Shown piece after piece: positions 7,325 to 14,151 of a stretch of DNA of 22,807 bases (the stretch's first letter is position 1; each line of letters begins with the position of its first letter). The notes under the pieces were generated by a model that had not been told where the DNA came from, ran no database searches, and was given only the letters and a program-made list of their open reading frames with translations. Location: positions 1 to 22,807 of IMG/VR virus record IMGVR_UViG_3300020578_000460. One strand, 5' to 3'. The stretch is from a virus. The translations under genes were made by a program, and so were the position numbers.

Positions 7325-8379
7325 AATAATCTTTCTTGTTCAGGCGGTTTTCTAAAATCAACCACTTGATGTATTTCTTTATTTTCTTTTTTATCTTCTA
7401 TACTATTTTTAATTATTCTTGCTACATATTCAGCTACAGGTGGCATAACACCTCTTGCAATTTGTGAACCAATTGTAGAAGCTGGTCCCTCCCAAACATA
7501 ATCATGAGGATAACCTGCCATGTAAGCTAATTCTTTATGTCCAAATAATCTATCTTCTGAAGGATGTATATAAAAACCTCCAGCTATAACTGGTATATGT
7601 TCATTATCTTTTAATCTCCATTTCATAAATTGAGGTCTACCTTTTACTCCACCTCTCATTCCTCCACGTTTCCAAGTTTCTGGTGGATTATATCTTTCCC
7701 AAGTTACTCTTAAACTTTCACCTTGTTTACAATGCTTTAAATAAGGAATTTCATTTTTTCCTAATTTCATTAAATGTCCTATATCTTTTTTATGTTCTAA
7801 TTTAAAATTTTTAAGAACTTCTCCAGCGGTAGGTAACGGAGAAAAGTTTAGTGGTTTTACACTTAAATAATATTTAGTTGCTATAAAGAAAAATCTTTTA
7901 CGACTATGATTTAATCCGGTATATCCTCCATCAATTAATAAATGTGTTGTATAATATCCGAGCTTATTTGCTTCATTTGTTAATTCAGATATCATTTCAT
8001 AGCCACCATTTTTACTATAAACTCTTGGAACTGATTCAAGTACAATAGCTTTAGGTTTTAAATCTTCTAATAAATTAAAAGCATTTCTCCAACAAGATAT
8101 TCTAGGATCTTTTTTCCAAGCCATTGCTCCTTTTTGAGTTGATCCTAAATTTGACCAAGGAGCACAAGGAGGATTACAATAAATAAAATCTACTTTATTT
8201 TTAAATTTATCTTTAGGCCAATCTTCTTCTCCTTCATAATATTCTATATTTGGAAAATTAGCTTGAAAAGTTTTTTTATAAACTCCAGGTTTCATTTCAA
8301 AATGTGCTAAAATATCAAAATGTTTTTTAACTCCTAAAGCAAATCCACCAGCAAATATATATACTCCTAAAGCTTTCAT
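7321..8379 (-). CDS. DNA C5-cytosine methyltransferase family protein
   Basis: A 352-residue Dcm-type enzyme. Motif I is IFAGGFALG (residues 8-16). Motif IV has the catalytic Pro-Cys in NPPCAPWS (69-76, Cys72). Motif VI is LESVPR (114-119), where most family members have ENV. Motif VIII is NHSRKRFFFI (157-166). The late RPLT-like segment is DRLFGHKELAYMAGYPHDY, and motif X is GSQIARGVMPPV (304-315). Catalytic Cys and Glu are both present, so it should be active on C5 of cytosine in DNA with S-adenosylmethionine. The ENV-to-ESV change and a Gly/Arg-rich stretch in the target region (around 226-238) are unusual. No restriction endonuclease partner is adjacent. It is coupled to the helicase gene upstream (TAATG) and to the MazG-like gene downstream (ATGA). 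Self-protection or part of DNA hypermodification are both plausible. Confidence 0.92.
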   Translation of the reverse strand: MKALGVYIFAGGFALGVKKHFDILAHFEMKPGVYKKTFQANFPNIEYYEGEEDWPKDKFKNKVDFIYCNPPCAPWSNLGSTQKGAMAWKKDPRISCWRNAFNLLEDLKPKAIVLESVPRVYSKNGGYEMISELTNEANKLGYYTTHLLIDGGYTGLNHSRKRFFFIATKYYLSVKPLNFSPLPTAGEVLKNFKLEHKKDIGHLMKLGKNEIPYLKHCKQGESLRVTWERYNPPETWKRGGMRGGVKGRPQFMKWRLKDNEHIPVIAGGFYIHPSEDRLFGHKELAYMAGYPHDYVWEGPASTIGSQIARGVMPPVAEYVARIIKNSIEDKKENKEIHQVVDFRKPPEQERLL

Positions 8380-9890
8380 TAATGTATTGTATAACTATAC
8401 TTCGTTTCAGGTTGTAATATGAACAAATTCTTTTTAGCTCTAGTAATAGCAACATAAAATACTCTATGTTCATCATCAGGTTCTGTATTTAATTTTTTCC
8501 AAGTTTTATAAGATATATCACTTATTACAACTACATTATCACTTTCTCCACCCTTAATTGCGTGTATAGTAGATAATCTTATTCTTGCTTTATTTTTAAA
8601 TATATCTCCAGATTTTACTAAAGATTCAAACATTAACATATCTTCAGGATCAAGTCCATGAATAACTTCTTGCCAATCTCCTTTTGCTAATAATCCACAG
8701 TTCTCTCTTAAATATTGTAAACTAAATTGTAAATTAGTATCTACATCTTTTAAATTTTTAAATCCACGTTTAATTCCTACATTACTTTTTAAACAAGAAT
8801 ATAATTTTTGAAGTTCTTCAAAAGTAATAGTTTCTTCTTTATTTAATTTGATCCATGATCTAATGGCTATGACAAATCTATTTGCTTTAAATTCTTGATA
8901 TCCTCTTTCATAAAACCAACCCATACGTTTACAATAAGATTCAGCTCTATGTAATTGATAGCCTGATCTTGCTAATATTAACCATTCTCCTAAATTCATA
9001 TCAACTTCTTCTATAGAAGATATTTCAGTTATAGTTCCTTCTTCATCTTTAGCTGTCCATTCTTTAGATTGTCTTAATAAAATTTTATCAGTAATATTAC
9101 AAGCTAATTTATGAATTACTTTAGGAAGTCTATGACTTTTAGGTAAAACTTTAATATCACCTTTTATATTTAAAAAATTAGTTACATCAGCACCCGACCA
9201 TTTATATATAGCTTGGTCATCATCACCTGCTATATATCTTAATTTACAATTTTGAGTTAGTTTCTCAATTACTCTCCATTGTTTTATAGTTAAGTCTTGT
9301 GCTTCATCTACGAATATAATATCTAAATTAGGAACATATTCTTGTTCTAAAAATACATCTAACATATCAGTAAAATCAAGAAGATTTTTAGCTTTCTTAA
9401 AATTAAAATATGATTTACTAAAATATTCTTGCTCTTCCCAACTATGTTCACATTCTAATTCTTTCCACACTGACTTTAAATTTCTTTCACTTGATCTTGC
9501 AACTTCATCGCAAAATAACAATAAATCACCTTTTTTATTTCCTACTATAATACCTGAATTATCTTCTTCTGATACACCGGACATTTCTATTCTTATTAAT
9601 TCACTAAATTCTTTTATTCGTTCTCCCTTAAATACTTGACCACTATTAATATTTAATGTTCTATAACATAAACTATGTATAGTTTTAAAATATTCTAAGT
9701 CATCTTCTAATAATTTAAATTTTTTAATTACTCTTGATCTTGCTTCTTTAATAGCTCTACGTGTAAAAGAAAAAAATCCAATTTTATTAGCTTGAAAACC
9801 CTCTGCTATCTTTTCTTCTAATATTCTTAATAGTTCTGTAGTTTTACCAGTTCCAGGACTTCCAAATATTTTTAAAGTTTTATTGTCCAT
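8379..9890 (-). CDS. SF1 DNA helicase (UvrD/Dda-like)
   Basis: A 503-residue superfamily 1 helicase of the length of phage Dda-type enzymes. Walker A GSPGTGKTT is at residues 10-18. Motif Ia follows near SFTRRA (41-46). Walker B DEAQD is at 195-199, motif III GDDDQAIYKWSGAD at 222-235, STIHAIKGGE in the C-terminal part, and motif VI VAITRAKKNLF at 480-490. It is an ATP-dependent 3'-5' or 5'-3' translocase; polarity cannot be read here. Gene order (exonuclease, helicase, methyltransferase) places it in the replication/recombination operon. Its start lies 11 bases inside the 3' end of the DnaQ-like exonuclease gene, and its stop overlaps the methyltransferase start as TAATG. Confidence 0.95.
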   Translation of the reverse strand: MDNKTLKIFGSPGTGKTTELLRILEEKIAEGFQANKIGFFSFTRRAIKEARSRVIKKFKLLEDDLEYFKTIHSLCYRTLNINSGQVFKGERIKEFSELIRIEMSGVSEEDNSGIIVGNKKGDLLLFCDEVARSSERNLKSVWKELECEHSWEEQEYFSKSYFNFKKAKNLLDFTDMLDVFLEQEYVPNLDIIFVDEAQDLTIKQWRVIEKLTQNCKLRYIAGDDDQAIYKWSGADVTNFLNIKGDIKVLPKSHRLPKVIHKLACNITDKILLRQSKEWTAKDEEGTITEISSIEEVDMNLGEWLILARSGYQLHRAESYCKRMGWFYERGYQEFKANRFVIAIRSWIKLNKEETITFEELQKLYSCLKSNVGIKRGFKNLKDVDTNLQFSLQYLRENCGLLAKGDWQEVIHGLDPEDMLMFESLVKSGDIFKNKARIRLSTIHAIKGGESDNVVVISDISYKTWKKLNTEPDDEHRVFYVAITRAKKNLFILQPETKYSYTIH

Positions 9891-10677
9891 GTTTCTTATG
9901 AATATTAACTAATACTTGATGTTGCTTATCTGATAATAAAATATGCTCGTCTGATTTATTTAATTTTTCAATTACACTATTACAAAAATCTACTTCCCAA
10001 GTATTTAATTTATTTTTATCTATGTCATTTAAAAATTTAACTAAATTCTTATATTTTTTTCCGTCAATTTTTTTTAAAAGTCTTGTCGGTATTTCTCTTG
10101 GAGATACTTTTTCTATTTTTAAATTTAACATATGAAAATATATTATACGACATACGTTCACATCTGTTAAAGCATCATGCCAGTCATGATAACCTACATT
10201 AAAAAAAAATTTATGACACTCTTGTAATTTAGGAAATTTATAATCTTGATATTGACTTTGTAACTTCATCTTATCTTTTGCCATCATCATAGTGCAATAA
10301 ATATTACTTGGTTTATTAAATTTTATATGAAATAAATTAAAAGCTCTTTCTATTATTTGTAAATCAAAAGCTGTATTATGAGCTACAAGTGTATTGGCTT
10401 TACTTAATAATTCTGAAAATATTTCTAAAACTAACTTCATAGATACACCTGTTTTTTCAGCATCTTCTGTAGTTATTCCATTTATATTAGATGCTTCTTT
10501 AGGAATTATAAAAGGTATGCAACTAGGTTGTATTCTAAATGATATTTGAGATACTATTTTCTCTTTATCATCACAAAGTTGTGCTGCTAAACTAACTAAA
10601 TGAGGTTGTTCTTCATGATCTGATTTTAAATCTCTACGCCAAAGTCCATTAGTTTCTGTATCAAAAAATAATATCAT
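9880..10677 (-). CDS. DnaQ-like DEDDh 3'-5' exonuclease
   Basis: A 265-residue protein with a complete DEDDh exonuclease domain in the first ~185 residues. Exo I is FFDTETNG (D6, E8), Exo II is AHNTAFD (99-105), and Exo III is HDALTDV with His167 and Asp172. The C-terminal ~80 residues are basic and helical with no family I recognise. Because PolA in this operon carries its own proofreading domain, this enzyme is probably used in repair, primer or end trimming, or host DNA degradation rather than basic proofreading. The start overlaps the stop of the 56-residue gene upstream (TAATG), and its end overlaps the SF1 helicase start by 11 bases. Confidence 0.94.
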   Translation of the reverse strand: MILFFDTETNGLWRRDLKSDHEEQPHLVSLAAQLCDDKEKIVSQISFRIQPSCIPFIIPKEASNINGITTEDAEKTGVSMKLVLEIFSELLSKANTLVAHNTAFDLQIIERAFNLFHIKFNKPSNIYCTMMMAKDKMKLQSQYQDYKFPKLQECHKFFFNVGYHDWHDALTDVNVCRIIYFHMLNLKIEKVSPREIPTRLLKKIDGKKYKNLVKFLNDIDKNKLNTWEVDFCNSVIEKLNKSDEHILLSDKQHQVLVNIHKKHGQ

Positions 10678-10847
10678 TATCCTTTTTTTAAAGATAATTC
10701 AACACCTTTAACTTGAACTTTATTATTTATTTTATTTTTATCTCTATCATTTTCTAAAAATAAAATAGCAGAGGTTAATGCATCATTGCTTACTTGTTTT
10801 TTATTAACATAATCAAGTAATATATTTATAGCTTGTTCTTTATTCAT
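10677..10847 (-). CDS. Small protein of 56 residues, function unknown
   Basis: A short frame that fits exactly between the primase and exonuclease genes. Its ATG at 10847 overlaps the primase stop by 8 bases (ATGAATAA). Its TAA overlaps the exonuclease ATG as TAATG, the same coupling used elsewhere in this operon. A purine-rich AAAGAAG lies just upstream of the start. The product begins MNKEQAINILLDYVNKKQVS and continues with an amphipathic segment ending FLENDRDKNK, then a Lys-rich tail ending KKG. It is probably a soluble helical protein; no motif or membrane segment is visible. Without this gene the stretch 10678-10839 would be the largest untranslated gap in the operon, which supports it being real. 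Confidence 0.72.
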   Translation of the reverse strand: MNKEQAINILLDYVNKKQVSNDALTSAILFLENDRDKNKINNKVQVKGVELSLKKG

Positions 10848-12348
10848 ATGCTTCTTTTTCTATATTTGGCTGTTTAAATTCTTCAGTTTGATTTGTAAAA
10901 TTTTTAATAGACCATACATTTACAAATTTTCCTTTAATTTTTCTACCTATATGATTAGCTCCTAAATTTTTTAAATAAGCACTAATTTCATGTAATTTAA
11001 ATTCTTTAAATCTATGTCTATCTAAAAATTCCATAAAATCATTTATTCTAAACTCGGTATTAGTTTCTAATATAATAGCTTTACCTCTTAGTAAATCTTC
11101 AGATTCAGTAGAGGAAGTTGATCCAGTGCAAAATCTTTCTAATAAATCATATAATCTACCTTTATTACTTGAATCAGCTGGAGCATCTACTTGCTCTAAT
11201 CTTTGCATTAAATCGTTAATAGTTTCTACCCATAACTTATCATTAATCTTAGGAAGTAACATATTAATATTTTCAAATACTACTTTTCTAAAATCTAAAA
11301 AACTATAAATATGATTACTCTCTAATGGTCCTATTCTTTTTTCATTTAAAGTTAAATAATAAGTAGGAGGATCAGTTAATATTTTAGTAATACCATTTAA
11401 AGAAGGCATTTCTCCATTATCATTAATTCCAAACTTACAGGTAAGACACTTAGGTCTATTACATACAGAATTTATAGGTGATTCATTACATCTATAATTA
11501 TAATTTTTATTTTTTAAACTTTCTAATGTATTTGTAAATTCTCTAGGTTTAAGTGGTGGTGTTAAATATTTTTCATTATAATCTTCTAATTGTTCTTCCC
11601 AATTTTTAGGATCTTTTTTTCTTAAATAAACACCTAAATTAAATAATCCATTATTTCTTCCTCCTTCACTAATACCGCCTAAAGCTATTAAATGTTGTAA
11701 ACAAGGAGGACCACCTGGTAATTTATCTTCAGAATTATCTAATTTTTTTATAAAACTCAAATCAATTTCATCTAAACTATTAATTGAAAATTTATGAATC
11801 CATTTAATAAAATTTTCTGGGGATAATACTTTACCATCATATAAAGCATAACGATCAGTTTCAGATCCTCCGAAATATGGCATATTAAGCCAATTACCTA
11901 CATCTTCTTTTGTTAATATTTTATCTTGTAAAGGTCTTAAATCATATTTATTAAAACCAAATGCTTTAGCAATTTCTTTTAATTTTTTTATTATAAGAGC
12001 TGCCGAAATAAAATTTTTAGTAAATAAAAATATATGCCCTCCTCCACTTTTAGAACGACAAATTATTAAATTTTTTTTTACAAATAATTTTGAAATTTTT
12101 TCTAAATCAACACCTGCGTAATCATCTACATCAAGACAACCCCATTTACACTTACTTTCTTCATTTATTGGAACTACACCTAAACCTATTTTACCTTCTA
12201 GGTGTAGTTTCCATAAATCTTTTGTATAAGGTTCTCTAATTGTATTTCCAAATCCATCAAGCTTAACTCCCTTTGTTTGAGTAATTGTAAATTTACCATA
12301 AGCCCTAGTTAGACCTGGAAATACATTAAAAAAATCATCGGATAGCAT
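10840..12348 (-). CDS. Archaeo-eukaryotic-type primase / primase-polymerase
   Basis: A 502-residue protein. The AEP catalytic core shows the metal-binding acidic cluster WGCLDVDDY (residues 69-77, Asp73/75/76). It also has RSKSGGGHIFLF (98-109), the Ser/Gly-x-His nucleotide-binding motif, and YDLRPLQDK followed by GNWLNMPYFGG (151-161). A PriCT-like helical segment with GGRNNGLFNLGVYLRK (229-244) follows. A four-cysteine cluster (Cys287, 296, 301, 304) suits a zinc or iron-sulfur site. The C-terminal part (about 420-480) looks like a winged-helix domain. It would make primers, or act as a primase-polymerase, for the family A polymerase downstream. The start at 12348 lies 3 bases after the stop of the ssDNA-binding candidate; there is no strong Shine-Dalgarno. 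No helicase domain is fused. Confidence 0.88.
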   Translation of the reverse strand: MLSDDFFNVFPGLTRAYGKFTITQTKGVKLDGFGNTIREPYTKDLWKLHLEGKIGLGVVPINEESKCKWGCLDVDDYAGVDLEKISKLFVKKNLIICRSKSGGGHIFLFTKNFISAALIIKKLKEIAKAFGFNKYDLRPLQDKILTKEDVGNWLNMPYFGGSETDRYALYDGKVLSPENFIKWIHKFSINSLDEIDLSFIKKLDNSEDKLPGGPPCLQHLIALGGISEGGRNNGLFNLGVYLRKKDPKNWEEQLEDYNEKYLTPPLKPREFTNTLESLKNKNYNYRCNESPINSVCNRPKCLTCKFGINDNGEMPSLNGITKILTDPPTYYLTLNEKRIGPLESNHIYSFLDFRKVVFENINMLLPKINDKLWVETINDLMQRLEQVDAPADSSNKGRLYDLLERFCTGSTSSTESEDLLRGKAIILETNTEFRINDFMEFLDRHRFKEFKLHEISAYLKNLGANHIGRKIKGKFVNVWSIKNFTNQTEEFKQPNIEKEAYE

Positions 12349-12351
12349 GAC

Positions 12352-13152
12352 TTAAAAAGGTGTTTCTTCACTATCCTCAGATTCATCATTTATATTTTGA
12401 TCAGTATCTATTGGTTCTGATGCTTTAACTTTACCTTTATCTATAGATTCAGCTAAACCCTCAGCCATGTTAAATACGTCTTTATTTTCTATTTGACCTA
12501 TTTCTTCTATTTTATATTTAAACCAACTACCTTGATCGTTCTCTGCTTGAATAGTAGATAGATTAAATTTATATAAAAAACTAGGTGGATCGATAGTTTG
12601 ACCTTTTACATTAATCTTTTTCATTTTAAGAAGTGTGTTCCACTTTCTTGAAACTGAAAGATTACTAGAAGTCATATTTAATACAGCAGGTTCATATGTA
12701 TTATCTTCTTTTTTAAGAAGAATAAAATGTTCTGCAGTATCAACTATTTGATTTTCTCCTAGAAAAGATTTTCTAGTTTTAGAATCAGTTTTAGTATTAG
12801 CGGGTCTCATATCGTGAACTGTAACTAATCCTCCACCTTTCTCTCTAGGAATCCACTCTACATAGGTTTTTCTATATCCACAAGGAATAACTTCAATACT
12901 GTCATTATATAAAGTATTAGTAACTGTATTAAAGATCATACCTTCTTCAGCTCCCTCAATATACTTTTCATCTTTTTTCTTTCTTTGAGGTGAACCAGAC
13001 TGAACTATAGCTAATCTAGGAATAGTAATATCATCATTAGTGACATTCTGTAATCCTTTACCAGCATTTTTCAGAATTAAATCAGCATTAATGTTTCCTA
13101 TTAAAGCTCCATTACTTGCTGCTTTCTTTATTGCTTGTTTTGTTTCAGCCAT
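12352..13152 (-). CDS. Putative single-stranded DNA-binding protein
   Basis: A 266-residue soluble protein. The central region (about 70-215) is beta-rich by pattern, with alternating hydrophobic residues and aromatic/basic segments such as YRKTYVEWIPREK and SWFKYKIEEIG, as expected of an OB-fold. The last ~20 residues are strongly acidic and end in Phe (NDESEDSEETPF). An acidic tail with a terminal aromatic is the hallmark of T7 gp2.5 and many SSBs, where it recruits polymerase and helicase. The position immediately before the primase gene supports this. A strong Shine-Dalgarno (AGGAG at 13161-13165, 8-base spacing) suggests high expression, fitting a stoichiometric SSB. No sequence motif proves ssDNA binding, so the call rests on tail, layout and context. 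Confidence 0.55.
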   Translation of the reverse strand: MAETKQAIKKAASNGALIGNINADLILKNAGKGLQNVTNDDITIPRLAIVQSGSPQRKKKDEKYIEGAEEGMIFNTVTNTLYNDSIEVIPCGYRKTYVEWIPREKGGGLVTVHDMRPANTKTDSKTRKSFLGENQIVDTAEHFILLKKEDNTYEPAVLNMTSSNLSVSRKWNTLLKMKKINVKGQTIDPPSFLYKFNLSTIQAENDQGSWFKYKIEEIGQIENKDVFNMAEGLAESIDKGKVKASEPIDTDQNINDESEDSEETPF

Positions 13153-13154
13153 TT

Positions 13155-13736
13155 TTATTTCTCCTTTCCGAGTTTTACTTTTGCTATACTGGCTTCGTAT
13201 ACACTAAAATATTCTTCGGGTAATGTTTCTCCTAAAGAATATCTTTCTTTTGCAAAAGCTTTTAATGTACCAGGATGCACGGTTGACTTTTCTTCATAAG
13301 GAATATTCTTAAAATTTTTATTAAGAAGTCCTATAAGTTTATCAGCTTCATCGTACTCTCCTTTTGCAAAACTAACTTTAACATCGTGTTTAATTAGTTC
13401 AGCATGACCATTTTCTTCTAACCATTTAAGAGCACCTGCTCTTTTATCATCTGGTATAGAACAAAATAGTTCGTCTTTAACTAAAATTTGACTTCCATCT
13501 GCAAGATCAAATCTAGTCATATTATTACACGCTGCCATAGCATCGGGTAATTCTTTTTCTTCTATTTCTCGAATTTCAGATTTTAAGACTTTTAATCTTT
13601 CTTCTTCTTTTTCAAGAATTTTCTTTTTTTCTATTAATTTATTACCAATCGCTGTAACTATTTCTAATCCACCTTTTGGTAAAGTTTTCTTTTTCTTATG
13701 CTTTTCTACTGCGTCAAATATCCATTTATCCGACAT
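13155..13736 (-). CDS. Conserved phage-type hypothetical protein with N-terminal coiled coil
   Basis: A 193-residue protein. Residues ~32-66 form a charged coiled coil (EKKKILEKEEERLKVLKSE and onward). A compact domain follows with DGSQILVKDE (80-89), PDDKRAGALKWLEENGHAELI (94-114) and STVHPGTLKAFAKERYSLGE (150-169). The combination of a strand pair, a K-W-L-E-E-N-G-H helix and a VHPGTLKAF block is one I associate with a conserved protein of unknown function near replication genes in many phages. No catalytic site is apparent. It has an AGGAG Shine-Dalgarno at 13747-13751, overlaps the small protein upstream by 11 bases, and precedes the putative SSB. It could be an accessory replication or nucleic-acid-binding protein, but that is only context. 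Confidence 0.8.
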   Translation of the reverse strand: MSDKWIFDAVEKHKKKKTLPKGGLEIVTAIGNKLIEKKKILEKEEERLKVLKSEIREIEEKELPDAMAACNNMTRFDLADGSQILVKDELFCSIPDDKRAGALKWLEENGHAELIKHDVKVSFAKGEYDEADKLIGLLNKNFKNIPYEEKSTVHPGTLKAFAKERYSLGETLPEEYFSVYEASIAKVKLGKEK

Positions 13737-14067
13737 AATTATCGTTCTCCTTTCTGTTATTATAAATATCTATCTCAACTGGATAATAAGCTCTATGCTC
13801 TCTATCCCATTTAAGTATTTTAAGTCTACCATTATTTATATCAGAGGCAACTATTGAAGCAATCGCAATAGCTACAGGGTCACCCATTGCAAGTAAAAAA
13901 TCAGAATCATTAAAGTCTTTTAATTTCTGTTTCATTAAACGTACAACAGGATCAGACGAAAAAGTTATTTGTTTATATGGTTTTAATAAAGCTATTAATT
14001 CACCATATCTACCAGCTGCAAGAACATTTACATTTGGATTTTCTTGCACTATAAACACTTTCGCCAT
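13726..14067 (-). CDS. Conserved small phage protein of 113 residues, first gene of the early operon
   Basis: The open frame extends upstream to an ATG at 14130, but I choose the ATG at 14067. It has an AGGAG Shine-Dalgarno 5 bases away, and the protein then begins with a clean hydrophobic strand, MAKVFIVQENPNVNV. The product has FLLAMGDPVAIAIASIVASD (residues 58-77), a helix that is Ala/Ile-rich but too polar-flanked to be a sure membrane span. A C-terminal beta segment LKILKWDREHRAYYPVEIDI follows. The fold and function are not recognised, though proteins of this kind often lie beside replication genes in marine phages. As the promoter-proximal gene with a strong ribosome site it is likely abundant early in infection. 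Confidence 0.8.
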   Translation of the reverse strand: MAKVFIVQENPNVNVLAAGRYGELIALLKPYKQITFSSDPVVRLMKQKLKDFNDSDFLLAMGDPVAIAIASIVASDINNGRLKILKWDREHRAYYPVEIDIYNNRKENDNYVG

Positions 14068-14151
14068 TTCTTCTCCTTTCTTTTTTTGATTTACTTTAGA
14101 ATTAAAAAGTTTATATTTTAAAAAAATCAATTAGAAAACAGAAAGTTTTAT
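14068..14151. promoter_or_regulatory. Divergent intergenic spacer with likely early promoters
   Basis: These 84 bases are the only divergent gap in the window. They separate the leftward replication operon from the rightward SNF2-type helicase gene. On the plus strand TTTACT (14090-14095) and TATATT (14112-14117) are spaced 16 bases apart and resemble a sigma70-type promoter for the helicase gene. On the minus strand TATAAA (14115-14110) could be a -10 element for the replication operon, but its -35 match is weak. The sequence is so AT-rich that chance matches are expected, so location matters more than the boxes. No palindromic operator was found by eye. Confidence 0.4.
14073..14077 (-). promoter_or_regulatory. 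Shine-Dalgarno that fixes the start of the 113-residue gene
   Basis: The minus strand reads AGGAG here (plus strand ctcct), inside a purine-rich GAAAGGAGAAGAA run, 5 bases before the ATG at 14067. This favours the internal start over the upstream ATG at 14130, which has no such site and would read through this ribosome-binding sequence. Confidence 0.75.

Noticed and set aside
7321-8379. Type II restriction-modification system around the cytosine methyltransferase
   Set aside because: Neighbours are a helicase and a MazG-like protein, with no endonuclease next to it; the PD-(D/E)XK proteins in the window are far away and in other clusters.
11126-11308. Plus-strand 60-residue frame opposite the primase gene
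   Set aside because: No ribosome site or motif, and it lies fully within a well-supported gene on the other strand.
14068-14130. Upstream ATG at 14130 extending the 113-residue gene to 134 residues
   Set aside because: The extension reads Lys/Asn-rich sequence that includes the AGGAG ribosome site of the better ATG at 14067, and it would consume most of the divergent promoter spacer.
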